Shown piece after piece: positions 47,267-58,381 of a stretch of 64,000 bases of DNA. Location: NCBI GenBank assembly GCA_001574975.1, contig KQ965731.1:1175737-1239736 (forward strand), in the 5' to 3' direction. A program made the position numbers and the translations under genes. The stretch's first letter is position 1; the number at the start of each line of letters is the position of its first letter. This stretch comes from Gonapodya prolifera JEL478. Taxonomy: Eukaryota; Monoblepharomycota; Monoblepharidomycetes; Monoblepharidales; Gonapodyaceae. Below the pieces are notes generated by a model that saw nothing but the letters and a program-made list of their open reading frames with translations, ran no database searches and was not told the DNA's origin.

Positions 47267-49429
47267 CTAAGGGCATTTCTGCTTAACTAGTGTTTGCATT
47301 CGACTGAGGCCTTTTTCGGTGTACGGTGGATACCTCCCGGTGTTCTCATTGATTTGCTCCGAAATCCAATCCAATGGCTTGTGCAGAACAGTTTTGCGGT
47401 GACTGTAGGCAAGGAAGCCATATTTTCCGTGAAGTGAGCCCATACCAGAGTTACCCACACCTGAAGACACAACCGGAGCTTTGAATGCGGAAGCTGGGCA
47501 AAAGTGTGACATCACTGCGCTCACCTCCAAATGGTGCAGCATCCGAGACATATTGCATTATCGCGTCGTTGATGACAACAGTGCCCGAGAGAGCTGCACC
47601 GTGGATCTTTTCTGCGACGGAACGGCTCTTTGTGAAAATGTAAAGCGACAACGGACGCTCCCCTTGTCGGATAAAGGAAATGGCGTCGTCGATTCCCGGG
47701 CACTCAAGGATTGGCAGCACGGGTCCAAAGAGTTCCTGCATCATCAGGGGCCCATCCGGTTTGACGCCAGCAATGATCGTGGGTTCGATGAACCGTCTGG
47801 CCTCATCCCACGTGCCTCCTATTACTACAACCGTGCCCGGTACCGCTTTTTGCTGCTCAATGAGGCTTCCGATCCGTCGCGTGTGATTTCGGTTCACCAT
47901 TCGAGCAAGGTCAGGCGAAGCTTCGGGTTCCGTCGTGTAGAATCGCTCGACGGCGTCGCGCATAGCTTTGCCCAGTGATTCAACGAGTTGAGGTGGACAC
48001 AATACGTAGTCGGGTGCAATGCCTGTCATTGAATCACTCATGTCCCGGTGCCGCTACTCTTCGGTAACAAAGGAGCGAGGAACGAACATGTTTGCCCACT
48101 ATTCCAGAACTTGGTCGCCACAAGTCTTGTTGCGGTTCGAACGAGATCGGCGTGTGGAAGAGCGGGGTCGATAACAACCGGAGACTTGCCGCCAAGCTCT
48201 GACAAAACCACGTCGTAAATCGTAAATATTCCCGATAGAAACGAGTGCAATCGCACCTAAAATGACTGGTGTGAGGTGTTTTGCGGCAGCAGCCATGACG
48301 ATCTGGATTCAATGATGATGAGAAACTCTTCTCGATTGGGACTTTCGCTATTGTCATACCTTTCCCACAAGCCTGCAAGTGTGAATTTGAAAGACAACTA
48401 TTAATTGAGCGGAACAAAGGACGGAGAGAATTCGCCACAGACTTACGTGCTGCCTGTAAACGTGATATGATCGAATCGCTTCTCAAGCAAGGCTGTGGTT
48501 TCCCTCACACCCCCGTTCACGACAAAGACCGCTTCATTGTCCAAATACTTGGGGATAAGCTCTGTGAGGAGGGCAGCGCAGTTCTCCGTGAGTTCGCTTG
48601 GCTTGCAGACGGCAACGTTGCCAGCAGCCAGCGCCGTGGTGAGAGGTTTGAAAATGAGATCGAATGGGTAGTTCTGCGAGGTATTATATTCATTCTAGAG
48701 GGTTGACGAACATGAGAGTACTGCGATGTCACCCACCCAGGGGGCGACAATGAGACATATTCCTAAAGGTTCGTGACGAACAGTTAACTCTGCCCCGAAC
48801 TCCATTATGCCTTTCTCCACGCCCTCTGGTCGAGCCCACTTGTCGAGATTCCTGATACACACTATAAATGATCAGTGTTAAGAGACATAAAGCTCCTAAC
48901 GTGACACGATTGTGCAAATCGGAGAGAATTTACTTACGAGCAATGTGATTCAGGTTGAAAACAACCTCGCTGATGATCAAAAAAGAACAGAAGTAGGGGG
49001 TTGGTGGCGGTCGAAGGGAGGTGCAAGGTGAGTGGAAAGCGGCAACAGAGTGATCCAATCAATGTGGGTAACCATGTCAACTCACGCCATCTGCGTCACA
49101 TTCGGAGTAATGAGGGACACTGTAAGTTCAGCGATCGCGTAAATAGCAGAAAATGGGCACGTACGAAGGCTTCATTTGTTGGTTTGTTGAAATCACGTTG
49201 AACGGCTTCGACAATCTCCGTTGAGTTTTCGTCGATTAAGCGGTACAAGGCGCGCAGCTGCTCCTTTCGCCATTGCACCTCCCGCGTCCGACCGGAGAGA
49301 AATGTCGCGCGGGCAGTCGAAATGATCTTGATGCACGATGAGAATCCTGAACCACGGTGCACAATGACCCCGCCTCACCTGATCGAAGACCTCGATCGGC
49401 GTGGACGAAAACTGCGGATACGTGGGCAT
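47267..49429 (-). CDS. ALDH3-type aldehyde dehydrogenase, copy 1
   Basis: ALDH3 enzymes oxidise fatty and aromatic aldehydes to acids with NAD(P)+. The start [17 protein letters not shown] at 49429 is followed by [20 protein letters not shown] and [14 protein letters not shown]. Then come [44 protein letters not shown] and [20 protein letters not shown], with the general-base Glu, and FWNSGQTC with the catalytic Cys. The C-terminal part has [35 protein letters not shown] and [16 protein letters not shown]. It ends [11 protein letters not shown]. No C-terminal membrane anchor is seen, unlike animal FALDH or yeast Hfd1. At least seven introns are present. It is in tandem with a close copy upstream. 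Confidence 0.9.
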
Positions 49430-49764
49430 GATGAACAGACGGTTGGCTGGTGGAATCGCGAGGAGGGTGTTAAATCATCCGATGATGCGCGGAACCCTTC
49501 ATGTGTACCTCTGCCGCCGAGATGACACCCCTGTGTCCTTCAATCCTTGTTTACTCGTTCGAACAGCAATATTTCTTCGACAAGAGAGCGAATGAACTAA
49601 AATCTAGTGATGCAACACGCAATCCGCGCACTCACTAACACGTTCCGGCGGTTGCGTTATGCTTTTGTCGTGCAAAAAAACTTGGCCCCATTTATCCGAA
49701 CAAAAACTCATAAATATACAGCTACAAAATGGATCCCTATAAAATCAAAGGGTAAACACGTGCG
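49430..49764. other. Spacer between the tandem aldehyde dehydrogenases
   Basis: A 335-bp spacer that should hold the copy 1 promoter and the copy 2 3' UTR. It is AT-rich around 49660-49750. No gene is supported. Confidence 0.5.
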
Positions 49765-51802
49765 TCAGTACGGAAGACTCTGCTTGATCAACGTCTCAAG
49801 CCGCGAGAGGCCCTTCGACGTGTATGGGGGATAACGTCCCGTGTTCTCAAAGATTTGCTCCGAGATCCAATCTAACGGTTTGTGCAGGACGGTTTTTTGG
49901 TGACTAAACGAGAGGAATCCATATTTTCCGTGTAGGCAGCCCATTCCGGAGTGACCGACACCTGTACCGAATGAAATGGGAGGGATAAGGTCGACAATTG
50001 GATGCAAGGCACAGCAACAACGTCATCCTCACCACCAAATGGTGCTGAATCGGCACCATATTGTAACGTGGCATCATTGATAACTACGGACCCGGAAATC
50101 GCCGCACCGTGTATTTTCTCTGCCGTGGCTTTGTTCTTCGTGAAAATGTAAAGCGCAAGAGGACGCTCCCGCTCCCGAATGAAATCAATTGCCTCGTTCA
50201 AGCTCTGGCTCTCAAGAATCGGTAACACTGGTCCGAATATCTCCTGCGACATCAATGGCCCGTAGGCGTCCACCCCAGCAATGATAGTCGGCTCGATGAA
50301 GCACTTGTTTTCGTCCCAGTTCCCGCCTACCACGACGACTGAGCCCTCCTCTTCTTTCTGTTGATCGATCAGCATCCCAATGCGTCGAGTGTGATTCCGA
50401 TTTACAATGCGAGACAGGTCCGGAGACGACGATGGATCTTGACCATAGAATCGAACAACTGCTTCCCTCATCGCAACAGCGAGAGGCTCAAGGAGATGCG
50501 GTGGGCAGAGGATATAGTCGGGTGCAATGCCTGTCGAAAGGAACGACACTTCTAGATTTTCCCACGCGATGATGAGAATTTGACTGGAGCATACAGGTTT
50601 GCCCACTGTTAAAGAACTTTGTGGCTACTATCCTTGTTCCAGCGCGTGCAATGTCTGCTGGAGACAGCTCAGGATCGATGACAACCGGGGATTTGCCACC
50701 GAGTTCTGGTATTCGTAGAGCGGTAGGTTGCAGCGATAATCTCAAAAACACACAAGACGAATATCTTACCGAGGATAACAGGTGTGAGATGCCTTGTAGC
50801 GGCAGCCATTATAATCTGAAACGCAATTACAATGTCAAGGTCAGATGGTGGCGGGACTGCCCAGCATCCAATAATATACCTTGCCAACCGCTCTGTATCA
50901 CAAAACGGTGAGCATAAGCTTCAACTAAAAGAATTCAAGGTGTTGACTCACGTCGATCCTGTAAAGGTTATGTGATCGAAGCGCTTCTCCAGAAGAGCTA
51001 CCGTCTGCTTAACGCCTCCATTGACCAAGAATATCGCGTCCCGGTCCAGGTACTTTGGGAAGAGCTCACCCATGAGCGCCGCGCAGTTCGGAGTCAGTTC
51101 ACTTGGCTTGCAAATGGCAACGTTTCCTGCTGTAAGCGCACATGTCAGTGGCTTGACTATCAGAGCCCAAGGGTAGTTCTAGAACTTGAGTTAGAGATCC
51201 ACAGTTGCAGATATAAGAACTGTTGATGAGCTCACCCAAGGTGCGATTATAAGAGATACGCCATAAGGTTCATGTCTGATGGACAAGTCTGCTCCCAGCT
51301 CCATAAGCCCCTTCTCCGGGTGGTCGGGCTTTGTCCACTTGTCGATGTTCTTCAAGCAATCTGCGACAAGTTCCAACCGTCAAACAGATTCTCCGGAACA
51401 CCATGAATCATTTCACGGGGACTCACAGACAATGTGATTCAGGTTGAGAATGACCTCAACCATGAAAGCTTCCGTTGTCGGCTTCCCAAAGTCCCGTTGC
51501 ACAGCTTGTATTATGGCATCCGAGTTTTCATCCAGCATACGATACAGAGCGCGCAATTGTTCCTTTCGCCATGACAAGCTACGGGTCCGGCCACTGAGGA
51601 AAGTTGCTCGCGCAGTGGCGACAATCTAAAACATTGATCGGAATCCGTAAAGATTCGCCAGTCCGAAGAGAAAATTGAGTCAGGGTGCGGGAGGATCCAC
51701 CGACCCCTGGCCACTGGCCACTCGTACCTTGTCGAACTTGTCCACCGGAGTAGAAGGAAAAGTTGTGCCAGAGCTATAGTATTCGGGAGGTGGAGAGATC
51801 AT
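49765..51802 (-). CDS. ALDH3-type aldehyde dehydrogenase, copy 2
   Basis: Copy 2 has the same exon order and most of the same motifs as copy 1. ATG at 51802 starts MISPPPEYYSSGTTFPSTPV, then [20 protein letters not shown] and QLRALYRMLDENSDAII. Later come [29 protein letters not shown], the catalytic FFNSGQTC and [20 protein letters not shown], then IFGPVLPI, HGKYGFLSFSHQKTVL and the final RLETLIKQSLPY. The pair arose by tandem duplication; many residues differ between them, so the event is not recent. Both keep the catalytic Cys and Glu and look functional. Substrate division between the copies is unknown. Confidence 0.9.
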
Positions 51803-52333
51803 ATTTTCGGCAGTTGTAGGAGATCGAGAGCAACTGTGGTGAGATTTCGCCTCATGGGGAGACAGTCGTCGGCGGTACCCAATCTACCGTCTCCGCGCAG
51901 TTCTTCATTCCTTTCGATGGGAAGTCCCGCACACAGGGGAGACAGGAGGAGACATCTAGTAGCATAAGTGAGAAAGCAACGCTCAATCTCCTTGGTCATA
52001 TGTAAGTACACAAGGATTCTGCGGTAACTTGTGACCACACATTCGTTGAGATTTCAATTTTACTTTCAGTAGAATTGAATTCTTTCATTCAAGTCGTTGC
52101 ATTCCTCTGCTACTGGAGAGTTGACATGCATCCGCGGAGAGAACTAATCACCGAATTTTCAGCAGGCACTCAGCATAATGCATAACTCTACCAGTGTATT
52201 TTATGTGAGTATACAGTTGGAAGTGGACGACGAAGGAGGGTTGGTGGTCAGTGCACGTTGTAAAGAAATGTCGTGCATTTTTTGTCCGACCTCCAATTCC
52301 TTGTGCGCCAATCACTGCATCGCCAATCACGCG
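51803..52333. promoter_or_regulatory. Divergent intergenic region (ALDH copy 2 / NUF2)
   Basis: A 531-bp spacer. An open frame runs upstream of the NUF2 start from 52178 without a stop, but its residues do not look like any NUF2 N-terminus, so it is treated as 5' leader. Confidence 0.35.
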
Positions 52334-54611
52334 ATGTCCAACAAGTTTATGTTTTCGTTTCCTTTACTGAAGAATCCCGAGATTCTGCGATGCATGGCCG
52401 ATTTGCAACTGCCGTGCTCGGAGGATGACCTCAAGAACCCGACGCCAGCTGGCGTCCAGCGAATCTACGAGCAGTTACTCACATACCTACTGGGAGCGGC
52501 AGCAAAGGACTACTTCGCCTTCACCGCTCAACCCGCATTCCAAGTTCTGCAGCATCTGGACAATCCTGAGCTGCATTCTGAAGCAGTCCAGGCGCTGGGC
52601 TTCTACAAACAACTGTGAGTCCGATCTGCAGAGGATAAACGGCTTTCCATTAGATGCAAGGGAAATCGCCGTGGACGACATCGTGGATCGCAATGGAGTG
52701 TTCGGAGGTCGTGCTGGTCTGGTAGCACAACCTGCAAGTGTCAAGATACCCACAAATCGGCACCTTCATATGAATTCATAATCCTTATTGATATCGTTCA
52801 AACTCTGACGACCTCGCTTCCTCCCTTCTCATCGTCTTCTATGCAATTAATGCACAACATTCCCATCATCCTCCGACCTAAGCTCAAAACTCCTCATCCG
52901 AGTCGGTCTGGATCGATTTGCGCTTAAAGACCTGCAACGTCCTGAGCCTCAGCAGCTCCGGCGAGCCATTTCGGCCCTCATAAACTTTGCAAAGTTTCGG
53001 GAGGAAAGGCTCGGGATGTATGAGGCAATGACGGCGAAGACGGTGGGTTTCTTCCCTTGGTGCTTCTTGCTGCTGAGAAGGACCCGTGTTGCAGAGGCGT
53101 CCCAAAGACAACTTCGGAATTTTGGAGTGGCGAAAGAAATGTCGAAAGATGGAAGACACCAAGAAACTGAGCGACACCTCCGCTCGGTTTGGCTCTGAAC
53201 CTGAGCCTCTAATAACAGGGACCTGAGGGTGGTCGCTGCGGGTGTGGAACGACTGTGGAATCGCCTTACTATCACTTTCCTTAGTATAATCTAACTTACT
53301 TCGTGGTTGCGCTTGCTTCCTCAATGTCGTTTAGGAGGACCTTGAAGACCAACGCAAGCTCACGCAGCAGAGGTATCAGGCATTGGAGGCGAGAGTAAAC
53401 ACGCTTCGGTGGGTGTTCCTCAATCATTGAGTGAATGTGGTCGAACCGACGAACTTCTGATTCAAACGCTTACGCCTTGAATATCGCTTACAATTTTCCA
53501 TCGATTTCCTCTTTGCTCGTTCTCAGCCTTCTGCGCGCGGAACAAGAACCCCAAATCGCCACTGCTCGAGCCGACAACATCCGACTCCATGCCGAGCTTA
53601 GTGAACAGCAAAAGCGCAAGCAAACTCTTACACAAAATGTCAAGGATATTCAAGCCACCCGGACCAAGGAGGCGGAGAAACATGCAGAGCTGGATCAGAG
53701 GATCCTGGGCGCTAAGCAGGATGTCGCACGACTAAAGAGCAGAGTGGTGGAGAATCCGGAGGGCTTACGACAGGTGGATATCGCGCGTGGCAGAAAATTT
53801 TGGTATTGGGGTCATGCTTACAAGATGTTTCACAACCTTGTCCTGTTAGACCATCGCAGAAATGACCAACAGTTTGGCAGGAGAAAAGCTCGCAGTCGCA
53901 GAGAAGGAGCGGAAACTTCGGGAGTTCCGTGCTCGCACTGAAGTTCTCACGAGATTTGAGCAGGTTAGTCTGCTCTCCAAGTATTTCGCTGAACCCTCTA
54001 TTTATCGCTCAAATAGGATCTCGACCGTCTACAACCGGCGGTTTCCGAACTGGAGTTGCAGCTCAAACGCCTTAACACTGCTATGCGTGGGCCTACTGAA
54101 GCTCGCGAGGCTCTTGACAGAGCGCAGGGAGATTTGAGAGATTTAGATGCCAAGGGTCAGGTGCGTAAATCGCAAATGAGCGCAAGATCACTTTCCAACT
54201 ATCATTCTATTTGGCAGCATCTCCTACGCCAAGTTCAAACCTCGCAAGACAAGCTTACTCGACTTACGCAGCTCGCTTCGCAAAAACGCCGTGTGGCCAC
54301 TGAACGATCGAAGAGGATGAAGGAGGAACTTGACACTCTGCGCAAAGAAAGGCATGACAAGGAAAAGATGGCTACGGAGGAACGGAAGGAGGGAGATGAG
54401 TGGTCGAAGAAGGTTGGTGGATGATGTTGACGCTGTCAGCCAAGGAACTAATCTTGGCGATTCGAACGTCCAGATCGAATTACTTCGCGAACAACACAAT
54501 GCCGACGTTGCGTCCCTGGAGACTGAATATGCCCGACTAAAGGCCCAACTGGAATCGTATGCAAGAGAGGTTGTGCAGGAGTGTGGTGGAGTTGAAGGGA
54601 GGTTGAGATAA
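52334..54611 (+). CDS. NUF2: Kinetochore protein Nuf2 (Ndc80 complex)
   Basis: Nuf2 pairs with Ndc80 to attach kinetochores to microtubules. The start MSNKFMFSFPLLKNPEILRC begins the calponin-homology domain, followed by PTPAGVQRIYEQLLTYLLGA and DYFAFTAQPAFQVLQHLDN. An exon near 52890-53040 carries LKDLQRPEPQQLRRAISALI and NFAKFREERLGMYEAM, the conserved Nuf2 segment before the coiled coil. The rest is coiled coil over several exons, for example ARADNIRLHAELSEQQKRKQ, LAVAEKERKLREFRARTEVL and VQTSQDKLTRLTQLASQKRR. It ends YAREVVQECGGVEGRLR. An in-frame upstream ATG at 52178 exists, but the family's N-terminus fits 52334. Intron positions between 52620 and 52880 are approximate. Confidence 0.88.
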
Positions 54612-54835
54612 AGCGTGCGCGGTGGAATTGTGGAATTGATGGAAAGCGCGGATGTCTAAAATTGCTAGTGATTTGATTATGGGAGAATGTCATTTTGATT
54701 TTGATTGTGAAAGTATGTAAGGGATTCATCGTGACTCACTCGCTCATCGCAGGGTTTCATTAGGGATAGATTATTATTCTGTCCGATCCCATTCACAACA
54801 CTAACACACGAATCGAGCTAATTTATCCAAAAGTC

Positions 54836-56036
54836 ATGTCCGATTGCAAACGCGGCACCGAAGCCCCTCTCGCCTTCCGGCCCAGCGCGGACTCTGCGCC
54901 CGTGAGGACTCTGGTCGACCTTGGCCCATCAATTGCAAACCCGGGCCCCCTCGGTCTCTTCGCGTTCTCTTTGACGACCGTCTTCCTGAGCTGCGCTAAT
55001 GCGGGACTTGTTGGTAGGTAGCGTGAAACGTGAAGAATCAATCGCGGGATGGAGCTGAACAGAAGCTGACATCCCTCGTCTCGATTCCACGCAGAAATCG
55101 ATTTTGAAGCCGTTGTATGGTGCTATGCGCTCGCTTGGGGAGGTGCGACGCAATGGGTTGCCGGCATTCTCGAATTTTTCAAGGTATTTGAATGCCGTCG
55201 ACATATCAATATTCATTGACTTACGAGCATCCGCATATTTACCAGAAAAATATTTTCGGCGCCACTGTATTCTGTACCTATGGCGCGTTTTGGGTCGGCC
55301 TTGCTATTTTCAAGTTTGCTGTTGCCGGGAAGGCATTGACGCTGTCTGGTGTGCTCTTTCGTAAATTTCACCAAACTTTAAACTCCTTTCCTCACACGCC
55401 TCGTACCGTTTTACCATAGGCTCCATTCAAGGCGGCATGGCTCTTTATTTCTCTGCATGGGGTGTCCTCTCCATTGTTTACTTTATCGGCAGCCTTCGTG
55501 TATCAGTTGCTCTCGCTGCCATATTTGTACCCCTCATTTTGGCGTTCTTTACCTTGGTGAGCTTCTTGTAGAGCAGTCTGTAATGTGTCTCAGTGTCATT
55601 GATTCTATGAACTTTGGTCTCGGGTAGGTAGGTGGCCAGTACAGCACAGCGTCTCTTCGTGCGGGAGGCTGGTTCGGCATTATGGCGGCCGCGATCGTAA
55701 GTGTCGGATCTCTTTCAGGGTAAAAGCCTTGAACTAATCGAATACTCTCGATTCCACTTATAATACCTCAGGCGTTTTATCTCGGTGAGCGTTTCTCTCG
55801 TCACTGCAGCATGAAAAAACCGACTCACTTCTTCTCTCGCTTTTTGTTCACACGCCGACCCAGGTGCCGCCCAATTTCTGAACGAGATGTACCAATCTGA
55901 AGTCCTCCCGGTCGGTGATCTGTCTCGGTATTGGCAGCAGCGAAAGGTGGGCTCCGTGAGACGGGGACCAGCCTCTGGGGGCGCTCCCACGGCAAGTCAC
56001 GAAGGGCAGGCGATGCTTGGTGGTGAAGCGGTGTGA
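54836..56036 (+). CDS. Acetate transporter, GPR1/FUN34/YaaH (AceTr) family
   Basis: AceTr proteins are six-span membrane carriers or channels for acetate and similar acids. The start MSDCKRGTEAPLAFRPSADS leads to the family signature NPGPLGLFAFSLTTVFLSCA in the first span. Further spans follow: AVVWCYALAWGGATQWVAGI, IFGATVFCTYGAFWVGLAIF, GGMALYFSAWGVLSIVYFIG, LRVSVALAAIFVPLILAFFT and GGWFGIMAAAIAFYLGAAQF. The C-terminal tail is hydrophilic and ends MLGGEAV. The order and six spans match full-length Ato/Gpr1 proteins. At least six introns occur, one near 55018-55092. Confidence 0.9.
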
Positions 56037-56081
56037 ACCATTGAGATAGTGTTGTTGCATTTGTGCTAGACTAGAAATATT

Positions 56082-56417
56082 ATGCATGGTTCTCACATTG
56101 TAATTCACTCACGGGCACAGTACGTACATACAAAGTTTGAAGAGGCTGACGTCGTTCTCATTTTCTTGACCACAGGGGCGCTCCAAACGGTTCTTAATGG
56201 CCCCGCCCCGGACGACGGCCTCGTGGAGCGGGCGCACACCGCTCTTGCCGAATTGCATCGCATGTTTAAGGCGGCGCTGGGGCACACCAAGGCGGTTAAG
56301 CTGCTGCTGAGACTGGCAGACGAGGCTGGCCGGATGGATGTTGGTGGCACAATGGCGGCGGTGGGTGGAGGAGGTGCCGGGGCTGTGGGGGTGGTTGGTG
56401 GGGCAATTGCTGGGTAA
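56082..56417 (+). CDS. Uncertain open frame with helical segment and Gly-rich end
   Basis: A 111-codon frame follows the transporter. Its middle looks helical (TALAELHRMFKAALGHTKAV, KLLLRLADEAGRMDVGG) and the end is Gly/Ala/Val-rich (GGGGAGAVGVVGGAIAG). It has no recognised domain and no clear splice partners. The opposite strand is also open here, with Pro-rich sequence. It could be an exon of an unrecognised gene or chance. Confidence 0.2.
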   Translation: MHGSHIVIHSRAQYVHTKFEEADVVLIFLTTGALQTVLNGPAPDDGLVERAHTALAELHRMFKAALGHTKAVKLLLRLADEAGRMDVGGTMAAVGGGGAGAVGVVGGAIAG

Positions 56418-56449
56418 GGGAATGGGAACGGGAGAGGAAAGATCACATC

Positions 56450-57655
56450 GGAGTATAAAGGTACACGTGTTCATCTGTGACATCGTAGATATGTTTATGA
56501 GGCATTATCGACCAGTTCGTTCGACTATCGACTTCAAATCGGAGGCGGTGAGGTTCCAACTCAGAAAAGGCACTCCCGCATTTCAAGTCGACCTTTACGG
56601 ATAAAGCTGACAGCAATGTACTCTCTTTGAACAAGTGCACCGGTGAGTCCTGATTGTCGTGCATTGTTTTTGTTTCCGTCGCGGTGATCGATTGGTTCTA
56701 CTTTGGGGCTTACGATATGTCCAACGCTGATATCACGCAGAGCTCGATGAATTTTGCCCATGCAAGCTTTTGGATTCGAGGCAAAGTCTGGTGTCGTCAC
56801 TTCGCGGGAAGGATGGACAATTGTCTGTGAGGAATACCAATTGATTTGAGGGCGATTCAAAGCCGATTCGATAGAATATTGGATTTCAAAACCAGAACTT
56901 ATAAAAATTACTGAGTGATGCTTTGCTGGACGTTCCATTTCACGAAAATGGTTTGCGATGCACGTCGGTGGATTTGCAACATAACCATCATCCGAATACT
57001 CTCATAATGCCCGTATCTTCACAAATTTTGGGCAGAAACAAAACTGTGGTAAGCTTTCAAACCAATTGTGCGGCGAAATTTCTTTGAAACGCTCAATATT
57101 TGCATATCCCACAATACCACATGTAGTGACAAATTATCAAAAATATAACTCTGAAGCTAAAATTGCATGTGCAGAATGATCGCTTCTTGCGTCTGATACC
57201 AAGCTTCTATGCGGAAAAACTTTGCAGAAACGTCTGATATCGGTATCCATTTCAACTTCTTCGATAGATCACGCAAGTACTGAGTCTGGCCATTCAGCAA
57301 GCAGTGACAAGCAATTGGATCTCGAGGAAACAAGCACCATACTTCATCTCTTGAAGGAGGGGTGCATGGAGCAGCCGCCGCGTGGCGCACACTAATTGGC
57401 GCATTTGGTGAGTGTCGGTCTCGGAGATGTGTCGTGCGCTGATGTTCAAAAATTCCTTGCGATTGTCAATAGGAGATCCAATTTACGCTCTGATTTTTGT
57501 GGTATCTGTAAACTTTTCTCTTCATGTCATTGTTCACTGTCTCCGTGTTTGGGTTTCAGAATCAGTTTCCGATCCCTGCCACATCGTCCTTAGTAACACG
57601 GCACTTAGCGCAACATTTAAATAATATAGATTCTCCAATGCTTTAAACATTTTCC
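56450..57655. other. AT-richer gene-poor block
   Basis: About 1.2 kb with base composition visibly more AT-rich than the neighbours. A minus-strand frame at 57157-57390 (LNGQTQYLRDLSKKLKWIPI, AWYQTQEAIILHMQF) and one at 56561-56938 are open, but neither has a recognised domain or splice signals. No terminal repeats were found by eye. It may be a decayed repeat or plain intergenic DNA. Confidence 0.4.
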
Positions 57656-58381
57656 TAAAGTAAAATGCTATCGTAATTCAATGGTGCGCAGTCGTGGCTT
57701 GTAAATGGGATGTCCGCTTTTCCGACACACCAGCTGTGCTTTCTGAAAGCCTCGTCTCCCCCTCCTGGATACCACCACCGCCGCCGCCACCACCCTCCTC
57801 TCACCACATCACCGCGAATTGCTATAATCTTCCACCGCTCCCCGACCTGGACTGCGTGAAGGTATGCCACAACCCTCCCAGATGGAGCAGGGCGTGCCCG
57901 GGTGGCGGGAGTAGGTGAGGAGTGGATGAATGTGCTCGGCATGGGAGAAGAAGGGAGAGGTGCGAGGGGCAGATGAAGTGGGGGACGGGTTCAGGGCGAA
58001 GCAGAAGTTGAGGGTGATTTGTGCACCGGGCGGAGAGTGGGGTTGAGCACAATTTTGTGGCGGGATATTGGCCTGCCGTAGCTTCTAACGGACTTGTCGA
58101 CCTTTCGCGGTCCAGCCCTCACGATCCCCTCACAGTTTGAGTCACTCTGGCGTACTTCTCGGCCTGTCACCAGGACGAGTAACACGGTAGTGTCCGTGCA
58201 AAATGCGACGACGAAAAGGGCAGATGCAATTTTTGCAGTGAGGACATGGATGGACATGCCTCTCCACAATGGAAGCACTCCCGGGACCGGCAAAACCAGA
58301 AAGAACGAACTTCCATCATCCCCGTTCGCGAGACTCCGATCACCGCTTCCCTGTTTCGCCACACTACGCTGGTGGGGATTC
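57656..58381. other. Unresolved region upstream of RNF5-like gene
   Basis: Both strands are open for several hundred bases, partly because of C-rich and G-rich stretches (a CCACCGCCGCC run at 57771-57795). A minus-strand frame has one hydrophobic stretch (IASALFVVAFCTDTTVLLVL, about 58170-58230). No domain or consistent exon chain was found, so no gene is called. Confidence 0.35.

Noticed and set aside
52178-52333. Upstream in-frame extension of NUF2
   Set aside because: The extra 52 residues are unlike any Nuf2 N-terminus, while MSNKFMFSFPLL fits the family start.
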